A stretch of DNA of 9,760 nt from CAZDUS01 sp044344495 (lineage in GTDB: Bacteria > Verrucomicrobiota > Kiritimatiellia > CAIKKV01 > CAITUY01). Below the pieces are notes generated by a model. It made no database searches and was not told where the DNA came from. It was given only the letters and a program-made list of their open reading frames with translations. Below are positions 1 through 6,174 of the stretch, one piece after another. The translations under genes and the position numbers were made by a program. Numbering within the stretch: position 1 is the first letter of the stretch; the number at the start of each line of letters is the position of its first letter. The stretch is from contig JBIJCW010000074.1 in assembly GCA_044344495.1 (NCBI GenBank), forward strand, positions 1 through 9,760, written 5' to 3'.

Positions 1-2220
1 GAATGCTCGTAACGCCGGTTTCAAAGCCTCCAAAATGGCCCGGGTCGACGGCGCGCGCAGAATGATCTGGAACCGGTACTGCCCCTTGGCCCGCTCCAGC
101 GGCGCCGGAGCCGGCCCGGCCAGTATCACGGAAGCCGGCAACAGCGGCCTGAGTTGCTCCGTAAAACGATCCACGGCGGCTTGCACCCGCTCCAGTGCCG
201 CCCCTTTGATCCCCACGCAGACCAGATGCCCGAACGGCGGATACCCCAACTCGCGGCGATACTCCAACTCCTTGTCGCTGAACCCCTCATAGTCCAACCG
301 CCGCGCCGCCTGAATCGCCTGATGAAACGGCGTGAAGGTCTGCACAATGACTTCACCCGGCACATCGCCACGCCCCGCCCGCCCGGCCACCTGGGTCAGA
401 AGCTGAAAGGTCCGCTCACCCGCCCGGAAATCCGGCATATGCAGACTGGTGTCGGCATTCAATACCCCGATCAACGTCACATTCGGAAAATCCAGCCCCT
501 TGGCGATCATCTGGGTCCCCACCAGGATATCAATCTTTCCCGTCCGGAAGTCCCCCAGAATCTCATGATGCGACCCTTTGCGTGCTGTGGCATCCGCATC
601 CATCCGCGCCACCCGCGCCCCGGGAAACAACTTGCCCACTGCCGCCTCCACCCGCTGAGTCCCGATCCCCGTCAATTTGTACTCCGGATCCTGACATCCC
701 GGACATCGCTCAGGAACCCGCCGGACACCCCCGCAAACATGGCATTTCAACAATTCCTCCTGCCGGTGATACGTCAGACTGATGCTGCAATGGTCGCAGG
801 TCGCCACATAACCGCATTTGGGACATACCAGTGACGTCGCATACCCGCGCCGGTTCAGGAACAGCATCACCTGCTCGCCGCGATCCAGCCGCGCCCGGAC
901 GGCACGCACCAAATCCCCGGAGAAAACGGAGACCCGCCCCGTCCGCTCCGCCTCCAGCCGCATGTCCACCACCTGCATCCCGGGCATGCTCCGGTGATCC
1001 ACCCGGTGCCGCATCGCCACCACCCGGTATTTGCCCTTCTTGGCATTGTAAAAGGATTCCAAGGCCGGCGTCGCCGACCCCAGCAGCACGGCGCACTTCT
1101 CGAGGTGACCGCGCATCACCGCCACATCACGGGCATTGTACCGCGGCGCCTCCTCCTGCTTGTAGGTGTTCTCATGCTCCTCATCCACCACGATCAGGCC
1201 GGGATTCCGCACCGGCGCAAACACCGCCGACCGCGCCCCAATGACAATGCGCGCCTCCCCGTTGTGAATGCGGTGCCACTCATCATGCCGCTCCCCATCC
1301 GACAGATGACTGTGCAATACGGCAATGGCCCCCCCGAACCTGCCCCGGAACCGTTCGATGGTTTGGGGCGTCAGGGAGATTTCCGGCACCAGGACAATGG
1401 CGCCTTTGTCCTGCTTGAGCGCGTGCTCAATGGCCCGCAGATAGACCTCCGTCTTGCCACTCCCGGTCACTCCATGCAACAGGATCACCGGCGGCGTCAG
1501 GTCGTCAATGGCTTCACAAACCGTCTGCAAGGCCGACGCCTGCTCGGGCATGAGTTCAGGCGGGAGGGTGCGCAGAATGGTGTGTTGCGCCAACGGATCG
1601 CGCATCGACGTCTGTTTGATAATCCGGACCAACCCTTTTCGCTCCAACGCCCGCACGGTAGCCGTGTCCACACCGGCCACCTTGGCCAGTTCATGCAGGA
1701 ACATCCCGCCCTGCTTGACCAACGCCGCCAGCGCCGCCTCCTGCTTCGGTGCCTTGGAATGCCCTTTGACACTGGAGGGCGGAGCTCCCGCGACGCCGTC
1801 TCCCCCCCCGACTTGCGCACCCTGAACCCTGAACCCTGAACCCTGTCCGCCCCCCCCTGCACCCTCCACCACCTCCACAAACAATTGCTCCTTGAACCCC
1901 GCCTTGTGATTCCGCACGGCCCCCGGCAACACCGCCTGAACCGCCAGTTCCACCGGCGCACAGTAGTAGTCCCCCATCCACCGGGCCAGCTTCAACAATG
2001 TCTCATCAATGAACGGCTTGTCGCCCACCACCGACTCAATCGCCTTCAACCCCTGCCGCCCGGATTCCTGCGCAAACCCAACCACATATCCCTGCGTCTG
2101 GCGGGCGCCAAAGGAAATCCTGACGCGGGATCCCAGCTTCACCTGGCCACCCAGCGCCTCAGGAATCACATAGTCGAACTCCCTGTCGACCGCAACATCA
2201 ACAACAACTTTGGCAATCAT
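1..2220 (-). CDS. priA: PriA, primosomal replication-restart helicase (C-terminus beyond left edge)
   Basis: PriA is a superfamily 2 3'-to-5' DNA helicase that recognises stalled forks and reloads the replisome. The frame is open from the ATG at 2220 to the window edge, giving 740 residues. E. coli PriA is 732 residues, so perhaps 20 or so are missing. Domains in order: an N-terminal 3'-end-binding domain (1-118), a long low-complexity linker (119-155), a winged-helix region (about 156-230), then the helicase. Walker A is GVTGSGKTEVY with Lys256. The DEEH box is at 346-349, GSATPALES at about 381-389, and a GRAGRG motif lies in lobe 2. Eight cysteines in four pairs (466/469, 475/478, 493/496, 506/509) match the PriA zinc-binding insert. 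No good Shine-Dalgarno precedes the start, but MIAKVVVDVAVDREFDYVIP is a normal PriA N-terminus. The linker is longer than usual and includes a CCCTGAA heptamer repeat read as codons. No frameshift was found when I translated the frame through it. Confidence 0.97.
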   Translation of the reverse strand, partial: MIAKVVVDVAVDREFDYVIPEALGGQVKLGSRVRISFGARQTQGYVVGFAQESGRQGLKAIESVVGDKPFIDETLLKLARWMGDYYCAPVELAVQAVLPGAVRNHKAGFKEQLFVEVVEGAGGGGQGSGFRVQGAQVGGGDGVAGAPPSSVKGHSKAPKQEAALAALVKQGGMFLHELAKVAGVDTATVRALERKGLVRIIKQTSMRDPLAQHTILRTLPPELMPEQASALQTVCEAIDDLTPPVILLHGVTGSGKTEVYLRAIEHALKQDKGAIVLVPEISLTPQTIERFRGRFGGAIAVLHSHLSDGERHDEWHRIHNGEARIVIGARSAVFAPVRNPGLIVVDEEHENTYKQEEAPRYNARDVAVMRGHLEKCAVLLGSATPALESFYNAKKGKYRVVAMRHRVDHRSMPGMQVVDMRLEAERTGRVSVFSGDLVRAVRARLDRGEQVMLFLNRRGYATSLVCPKCGYVATCDHCSISLTYHRQEELLKCHVCGGVRRVPERCPGCQDPEYKLTGIGTQRVEAAVGKLFPGARVARMDADATARKGSHHEILGDFRTGKIDILVGTQMIAKGLDFPNVTLIGVLNADTSLHMPDFRAGERTFQLLTQVAGRAGRGDVPGEVIVQTFTPFHQAIQAARRLDYEGFSDKELEYRRELGYPPFGHLVCVGIKGAALERVQAAVDRFTEQLRPLLPASVILAGPAPAPLERAKGQYRFQIILRAPSTRAILEALKPALRAF
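1820..1845. repeat. CCCTGAA heptamer repeat inside priA
   Basis: Three perfect copies of CCCTGAA followed by CCCTG make 26 bp of tandem repeat. On the priA strand it reads as TTCAGGG units and encodes about residues 126-134 (QGSGFRVQG) in the linker between the N-terminal DNA-binding domain and the winged helix. It is flanked by G-rich codons giving runs of glycine. The same heptamer, in the same orientation, recurs at 8552-8567 in an intergenic gap. Seen directly; its function is unknown. Confidence 0.9.
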
Positions 2221-2241
2221 GGTAAGGAGACTACCAGAAAT

Positions 2242-2273
2242 AAAAAAGCCGGGCCATTTTCATGTGCCCGGCT
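2242..2273 (-). terminator. Intrinsic terminator of the prepilin gene
   Basis: Read on the minus strand this is AGCCGGGC, an 11-nt loop, GCCCGGCT, then a run of T (2247 down to 2242). The 8-bp stem is perfect. It sits 27 bp after the prepilin stop codon and 21 bp before the priA start, so it should isolate priA from prepilin transcription. Confidence 0.85.
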
Positions 2274-2299
2274 CAAAAGCAGATTAAGACAGAACTATC

Positions 2300-2875
2300 T
2301 TACTGACCCGCCCATCCGCTTCCGGAAAGGTTGGAAATGACCGAAGAAGCGTTGTACCATTCAACATGTCCATCCACGAACAACACGTTGCCGCCATCAC
2401 CCTTGTGATTAATACTAAACAACTCAGCACCTGACGACGCCGAGAAGGCTGCTACAAACTCGTTCGACGCGCCCTTGTCACAGGCCAGAACCGCACTGGG
2501 CGAATCACTCTCGCTCATCCCCGTCCGCATCTTGTAGCAGGACCAGGTTCCATCCATCACCCCGACGCTGGCGGGTGCGTTGGCGTTGGGAGCCGCGCTG
2601 GGACAACGGAAAATCTGCACACTGTTGCTTCCCACATAGGTACCCAGATTGGTAAAGGCGGACGGATACGCCTCGCGATAATCCCCGGCGTACAACTTGA
2701 AGGCAAGCCCGATCTGCTTCAGGTTGTTCAGGCAGGCCGCACGACGCGCCTTCTCACGAGCCAACGCCAAGGCAGGCACCAACAAGCCGGCCAAGATTCC
2801 GATAATCGCGATTACCACCAGCAATTCGATCAGCGTAAACCCTTTGATCTTTAACTTGCGCAAAACCTTGCTCAT
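2300..2875 (-). CDS. Type IV prepilin-like protein (DUF1559/H-x-DG style pseudopilin)
   Basis: A 191-residue protein with a classic class III (prepilin) signal: a short basic leader ending KIKG, then FTLIELLVVIAIIGILAGLL. Prepilin peptidase should cut after Gly12, leaving Phe1 and Glu5 of the mature protein. The following helix (REKARRAACLNNLKQIGLAFKLYA) and a C-terminal VLFVDGHVEW are hallmarks of the prepilin family expanded in planctomycetes, verrucomicrobia and lentisphaerae. That family is often tagged by an H-X9-DG motif; here His and Asp-Gly are separated by ten residues, one more than the name implies. The start is supported by AGGAG six bases upstream. The gene stands alone, with its own promoter and terminator and no pilus assembly genes nearby. 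Its exact role is unknown: surface pseudopilin, secretion-associated pilin or envelope protein. Confidence 0.92.
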   Translation of the reverse strand: MSKVLRKLKIKGFTLIELLVVIAIIGILAGLLVPALALAREKARRAACLNNLKQIGLAFKLYAGDYREAYPSAFTNLGTYVGSNSVQIFRCPSAAPNANAPASVGVMDGTWSCYKMRTGMSESDSPSAVLACDKGASNEFVAAFSASSGAELFSINHKGDGGNVLFVDGHVEWYNASSVISNLSGSGWAGQ

Positions 2876-2880
2876 CGTTG

Positions 2881-2886
2881 TCTCCT
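2881..2886 (-). promoter_or_regulatory. Shine-Dalgarno of the prepilin gene
   Basis: Minus-strand AGGAGA, with AGGAG six bases before the ATG at 2875. A near-perfect site that fixes the start codon. Confidence 0.8.
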
Positions 2887-2925
2887 GTTAGCAATGCAGC
2901 CGTCCATTACGACTGATCTGCACTC

Positions 2926-2954
2926 AATATATACCATCAGCCCACTGCCGTCAA
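2926..2954 (-). promoter_or_regulatory. Sigma-70-type promoter of the prepilin gene
   Basis: On the minus strand TTGACG (2954-2949) and TATATT (2931-2926) are separated by exactly 17 bp, each matching 5 of 6 consensus bases. Transcription would start near 2919, giving a leader of about 44 nt that contains the AGGAG site. Confidence 0.6.
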
Positions 2955-2977
2955 TAACGTGAGCTTCCTTTTTCTCA

Positions 2978-3005
2978 TTGACGGAAATACCCAATATTCT
3001 ACTAT
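2978..3005 (+). promoter_or_regulatory. Possible ilvC promoter
   Basis: TTGACG (2978-2983) and TACTAT (3000-3005) are 16 bp apart. The -10 is only a 4 of 6 match. Transcription would start near 3012, about 30 nt before the ATG. The gene is divergent from the prepilin, so a promoter is expected in this gap. No leader peptide, T-box or attenuator is visible. Confidence 0.35.
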
Positions 3006-3030
3006 GTCGCGCTTTTGAATCTCGAACCTC

Positions 3031-3036
3031 AAGGAG
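3031..3036 (+). promoter_or_regulatory. Shine-Dalgarno of ilvC
   Basis: AAGGAG lies six bases before the ATG at 3043 and settles the start. Confidence 0.8.
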
Positions 3037-3042
3037 TAACGT

Positions 3043-4143
3043 ATGGCACTGATTGATTTTGGCGGCGAGAAGGAAACCGTGGTCACCCGCAAGGAATTCC
3101 CCATCGCCAAGGCACGTAAAGTCTTGAAGAAGGAAACCATCGCCATCATCGGCTATGGCGTCCAGGGCCCCGCCCAGGCGCTGAATCTCAAGGATAATGG
3201 CTTCAACGTCATCATCGGCCAGGCACCGGATTTCAAGCGTGACTGGGATCGCGCCCGCAAGGACGGCTGGGTCCCCGGCAAGACGCTTTTCCCCATCGCC
3301 GAGGCCGTCCAGCGCGGCACCATCATCCAGATCCTCGTCTCAGACGCCGCCCAACGGAAAGTCTGGCCGACGATCAAGGCCAACCTGAAACCCGGCGACG
3401 CCGTCTATTTCTCCCATGGCTTCTCCATCGTCTACAAGAACCAGACCGGTGTGATTCCCCCCAAGAATGTGGACGTCATCATGGTCGCGCCCAAGGGCTC
3501 GGGCCTTAACGTCCGCCGCAACTTCCTCTCGGGCGCTGGCATCAACTCAAGCTTCGCCGTTGGCCAGGACGCCACCGGCCGCGCCATGGAGCGTTGCATC
3601 GCCGTCGGCATCGGCATCGGGTCGGGATATCTCTTCCCCACCACCTTCCAGAAGGAAGTGTACAGCGACCTTACCGGCGAACGCGGCGTCCTGATGGGCG
3701 CCCTGGCCGGCATGATGCAGGCCCAGTATGACGTGTTGCGCGCCAACGGCCACTCGCCCAGCGAAGCCTTCAATGAAACATCGGAGGAACTGACCCAGAG
3801 CCTGATCCGCCTTGTTGACGAAAACGGCATGGACTGGATGTACCAGAACTGCTCGGCCACCGCCCAGCACGGCGCACTCAAATGGCGCCCGATCTTCCGC
3901 AAGGCCAACCTGCCCGTCTTCAAGAAACTGTATAAATCGGTCAAGATAGGTCAGGAGACCCGCGAAGTCATCCGTGACTGCGGCGGCAAGGACTACCAGA
4001 AGTTCCTGGGCAAGCGCCTCGCCGAAATCCACAACTCGGAAATGTGGCAGGCTGGCGCAGCTGTCCGGGCCCTCCGCCCGAAGGAGGCCTCCAAGAACAT
4101 CGGCAAATCCGCCAAGGGCACCGGTGGCCGTACCTCGAACTGA
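3043..4143 (+). CDS. ilvC: Ketol-acid reductoisomerase, fungal/Bacteroidetes-like type
   Basis: IlvC (EC 1.1.1.86) converts 2-acetolactate or 2-aceto-2-hydroxybutyrate to the dihydroxy acids of valine, leucine and isoleucine synthesis, using Mg2+ and a reduced nicotinamide cofactor. The 366-residue protein has a Rossmann GYGVQG at 37-42, the conserved His125 (SHGF), metal-site Asp209 and Glu213 (SDLTGERG), then Glu245 and Glu249 (ETSEE) and Ser271 (NCSATAQ). From memory, the overall sequence (NLKDNGFNVIIG, VAPKGSG, NGHSPSEAFNET, MDWMYQNCS, VRALRP) resembles Bacteroides and yeast Ilv5 enzymes more than E. coli or the short class I enzymes. It ends in an extra tail of about 18 residues rich in Lys, Gly and Ser. 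The cofactor loop (59-68, GQAPDFKRDW) lacks the usual Arg and Ser/Thr and has Asp67 before the Trp. No other ilv gene is adjacent; the gene is followed by its own terminator. Confidence 0.97.
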   Translation: MALIDFGGEKETVVTRKEFPIAKARKVLKKETIAIIGYGVQGPAQALNLKDNGFNVIIGQAPDFKRDWDRARKDGWVPGKTLFPIAEAVQRGTIIQILVSDAAQRKVWPTIKANLKPGDAVYFSHGFSIVYKNQTGVIPPKNVDVIMVAPKGSGLNVRRNFLSGAGINSSFAVGQDATGRAMERCIAVGIGIGSGYLFPTTFQKEVYSDLTGERGVLMGALAGMMQAQYDVLRANGHSPSEAFNETSEELTQSLIRLVDENGMDWMYQNCSATAQHGALKWRPIFRKANLPVFKKLYKSVKIGQETREVIRDCGGKDYQKFLGKRLAEIHNSEMWQAGAAVRALRPKEASKNIGKSAKGTGGRTSN

Positions 4144-4155
4144 TGATCAGGTGGC

Positions 4156-4174
4156 GTTCGCCGTCCCGGCGAAC
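4156..4174 (+). other. Perfect hairpin after ilvC
   Basis: GTTCGCCG and CGGCGAAC form a perfect 8-bp stem around a 3-nt loop (TCC), 13 nt after the ilvC stop. It has no T-run of its own. It may protect the 3' end of the ilvC message or act together with the terminator that follows. Confidence 0.6.
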
Positions 4175-4186
4175 GTACTGACACTC

Positions 4187-4221
4187 AAAGGCAGGCGCCG
4201 TGAGGCCCTGCCTTTCTTTTT
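4187..4221 (+). terminator. Intrinsic terminator between ilvC and mntP
   Basis: AAAGGCAGG (4187-4195) pairs perfectly with CCTGCCTTT (4207-4215) around an 11-nt loop, followed by CTTTTT. This is a strong plus-strand terminator for ilvC. Its T-tract ends three bases before the mntP ATG, so any transcript carrying an mntP leader would contain this hairpin where a ribosome binding site should be. Confidence 0.85.
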
Positions 4222-4224
4222 ACC

Positions 4225-4791
4225 ATGAACCCCTTTGAAATATTTCTCCTGGCCATCGGTCTCGCCATGGACGCCTTCGCGGTCTCCGTGGCCAGCGGCA
4301 TCGCCATGAAGAACTTTCACGTTGGACATGCCTTGCGCATGGCCACCGCCTTCGGCCTCTTTCAGGCCGTCATGCCCGTCATCGGCTGGCTGGCCGGACT
4401 CGGCATGCAGTCTTTCATGTCTCGCTTCGACCACTGGATTGCCTTCGCACTCCTGGCGGTCGTCGGCGTAAAAATGCTCTACGAGGCCACCCGCATGGAA
4501 GAGGCCGAAACCGCATCCAACCCCTTCGGATTCTACGTCCTCTTCCTGCTGGCCCTGGCCACCAGCATCGACGCCCTGGCCGTTGGCATCACCTTCGCCA
4601 TGCTGGGCGCCGCCATCATCACCCCCGTGGCCGTCATCGGTACGGTCACCTTCATCCTGTCTCTGGCAGGTGTGAGAATCGGCACCGTCTCCGGTCACTT
4701 TTTCGAAAAGAAAATCGAAATCCTCGGCGGACTGGTTCTTATCGGTATCGGCCTGAAGATTCTGATCCAACATCTGATGACCGGCCTGTAA
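4225..4791 (+). CDS. mntP: MntP-family manganese efflux pump
   Basis: A 188-residue integral membrane protein, the same length as E. coli MntP, which exports Mn2+ from the cytoplasm. It has six hydrophobic segments arranged as two similar halves. Each half holds the family's Asp-containing motif: GLAMDAFAVS near residues 12-21 and ATSIDALAVG near 112-121. It ends EILGGLVLIGIGLKILIQH, almost as in E. coli. These features point to the DUF204/MntP family with little doubt; metal specificity is inferred from the family. The start agrees with family N-termini, yet no Shine-Dalgarno is present: the upstream 20 bases are the arm and T-tract of the ilvC terminator. I see no yybP-ykoY manganese riboswitch, which controls mntP in E. 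coli. Expression therefore needs a promoter I cannot identify, terminator read-through, or a leaderless start. Confidence 0.95.
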   Translation: MNPFEIFLLAIGLAMDAFAVSVASGIAMKNFHVGHALRMATAFGLFQAVMPVIGWLAGLGMQSFMSRFDHWIAFALLAVVGVKMLYEATRMEEAETASNPFGFYVLFLLALATSIDALAVGITFAMLGAAIITPVAVIGTVTFILSLAGVRIGTVSGHFFEKKIEILGGLVLIGIGLKILIQHLMTGL

Positions 4792-4939
4792 CCCCCCGCA
4801 CCCCCAATCCTCGCCTAAACTGACGGCCCTTGCGCGCGGGCGACATGCACACCCAATGTTCTCGGCGTCGTCATAGGGATGCAAACGCTATCCATTGTTC
4901 GTCGGCACGTCCGTACCGGCGGGACCGCACATTGCCGCA

Positions 4940-4968
4940 TTGACGCACTCGTCGCGGATGGCTAGTGT
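4940..4968 (+). promoter_or_regulatory. Weak candidate promoter before the secreted protein gene
   Basis: TTGACG (4940-4945) and TAGTGT (4963-4968) are 17 bp apart. Transcription would begin at about 4975-4976, on the proposed start codon, implying a leaderless message. The -10 match is poor. The rest of the 184-bp gap after mntP shows no gene or convincing terminator. Confidence 0.2.
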
Positions 4969-4975
4969 TCCCCGC

Positions 4976-5911
4976 ATGAAACCCATGTCCCTCATCGGCA
5001 TCCCTTTGTTCACAGCCACCCTCTGGTTGACTCTCATCCTTCCCTCCTCAGCCGCCCCCTTGTCCAAATCCCAGATTTCGGCTGAAGCAAAGTGGGTCCT
5101 CCATCTTGATCTCGAACAGTTCGGCCCGTCGGAAACCTGCCGCATCCTCCTGAAAGAGTCCGGCAAGGGAGACAAGTTCAAGACGGCGCTGGACCACTAC
5201 CGCACCCTCTTGGGAGTGGATCCCCTGAAAGCCCTGGCCAATATCACTCTCTACGGCGAGGAGGTTTCGGGCACTCGCGGCGTGGCCCTCATCCGCGGCG
5301 CCATCCCTGCAAAGGCGCTCACGGCACGCCTGTCAACCTACCCCGAATACACGACCCGTAAAGTATCGGGATCCACCGTACATCAATGGAAGGACCGGAC
5401 CAGCAGCGCACAGATGAATGCCTGCCTCTTCTCATCATCGCTGACCGTAATCACCTCGGATGCCACCTCTATGGATGCGGCCCTCGGCATCCTCAATGGT
5501 TCACGCCCCAATCTGGGCAGCCTCAAGAACCCAACCCTCACCATCCCCGCCCCCATGACCGGTGCTTTCCTCACCGCCGCCTCCTGCGGATACGCAGGAG
5601 CCTCTCCCCACCCGTTGAAAGCCATGTTGCTGCGCAACACCACTTGCGCCACCATGCAGGTGGCAGAATCCCAGGGAATCACCGACGCCACAATCGCACT
5701 CGCCGCCGTTTCGTCCGACGCGGCCTTCCAAATCCAGCAGATCCTGAACGGATTGATCGTGTCCGCGGCCTTCACCGACGAATCCTCCGGCCTGGCAAAA
5801 CTCGCGGAATTGAGTGAAGTCAAACGTCAGGACTGCCTGGTCAACCTCCGGGTCCATTGCCCCACCCGTGACGCCACCTCCGCGCTGGCCGCCACCCTTC
5901 TTCAACCCTGA
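4976..5911 (+). CDS. Secreted protein of unknown function
   Basis: I do not recognise this 311-residue protein with certainty. The chosen ATG gives a clear Sec signal peptide: MKP, a hydrophobic stretch to about residue 22, then PSSAA with likely cleavage after Ala27. The open frame continues upstream to an ATG at 4895, but those 27 extra residues would hide the signal peptide. No strong ribosome binding site is seen. The mature part contains AKWVLHLDLEQF near its start, then GVDPLKALANITLYGEE and GVALIRGAIPAKALTARL. This order (a residue-level 'LHLD' strand, then 'GVDP..ITLYG') reminds me of exported proteins of unknown function common in planctomycetes and verrucomicrobia; that is a recollection, not a match. 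The mature protein has six cysteines, so disulfides are possible outside the cytoplasm. It lies 9 bp from the convergent hypC stop with no terminator between them. Confidence 0.8.
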   Translation: MKPMSLIGIPLFTATLWLTLILPSSAAPLSKSQISAEAKWVLHLDLEQFGPSETCRILLKESGKGDKFKTALDHYRTLLGVDPLKALANITLYGEEVSGTRGVALIRGAIPAKALTARLSTYPEYTTRKVSGSTVHQWKDRTSSAQMNACLFSSSLTVITSDATSMDAALGILNGSRPNLGSLKNPTLTIPAPMTGAFLTAASCGYAGASPHPLKAMLLRNTTCATMQVAESQGITDATIALAAVSSDAAFQIQQILNGLIVSAAFTDESSGLAKLAELSEVKRQDCLVNLRVHCPTRDATSALAATLLQP

Positions 5912-5920
5912 CCCGATTCG

Positions 5921-6160
5921 CTATTCACCATTCAATCCCGCCTGCTGCACCGCCATCTCCTCAAAAACAGCCAGAATGGCGTTGGCCTCGTCCTCTTTTA
6001 ACCGTTCTATCGCAAAACCGGCGTGCACAATCACGTAACTCCCCACACCGGCATCCGGCACCAACGCCAGGTTCACCTCCTGCCGGCTCCCATCCAAATC
6101 CGCCACTCCAATCCCGTCAGGCCGCACTTCCACGATCCTCATTGGCACTGCCAGACACAT
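5921..6160 (-). CDS. hypC: HypC, [NiFe]-hydrogenase maturation chaperone
   Basis: A 79-residue HypC/HupF/HybG-family protein. With HypD it carries the Fe(CN)2CO unit assembled for the hydrogenase active site, and it chaperones the large-subunit precursor. The start is MCLAVP: Cys2, once exposed by removal of Met1, is the essential residue of the family. An upstream in-frame ATG at 6217 lies inside hypF and would bury this cysteine, so it is rejected. The VGSYVIVHAGFAIERL motif, including the conserved His, matches E. coli VGQWVLVHVGFAMSVI. An excellent AAGGAG sits seven bases upstream, with the hypF stop codon TAA just before it, so translation is probably coupled. The protein is somewhat shorter at the C-terminus than E. 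coli HypC (90). Confidence 0.96.
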   Translation of the reverse strand: MCLAVPMRIVEVRPDGIGVADLDGSRQEVNLALVPDAGVGSYVIVHAGFAIERLKEDEANAILAVFEEMAVQQAGLNGE

Positions 6161-6167
6161 TAGTCTT

Positions 6168-6173
6168 CTCCTT
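6168..6173 (-). promoter_or_regulatory. Shine-Dalgarno of hypC beside the hypF stop
   Basis: Minus-strand AAGGAG, seven bases before the hypC ATG and directly downstream of the hypF TAA (6177-6175). The position suggests translational coupling of the two genes and confirms the 6160 start over 6217. Confidence 0.75.
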
Positions 6174-6174
6174 C

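Noticed and set aside
154..834. 226-residue and other plus-strand open frames across 35-2340
   Set aside because: They lie opposite priA, whose frame is continuous and carries all expected motifs. Their Pro/Arg/His-rich composition is typical of shadows in GC-rich DNA.
1497..1981. Possible frameshift of priA at the heptamer repeat
   Set aside because: Direct translation of the priA frame through 1741-2040 has no stop and joins sensible PriA sequence on both sides, so the gene is intact.
4144..4224. yybP-ykoY manganese riboswitch before mntP
   Set aside because: The gap is only 81 nt, is filled by two simple hairpins, and lacks the conserved purine-rich loop sequences of that riboswitch.
4829..4850. 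Terminator after mntP around GCCC...GGGC
   Set aside because: The stem is only four base pairs and no T-run follows.
4147..4884. 245-residue minus-strand open frame opposite mntP
   Set aside because: It is antisense to a clearly identified membrane protein. Its Gly/Asp/His-rich composition is what the reverse of hydrophobic codons gives, and it has no recognisable domain.
4895..4975. Upstream start for the secreted protein at 4895
   Set aside because: The 27 extra residues would precede and mask a clear signal peptide.
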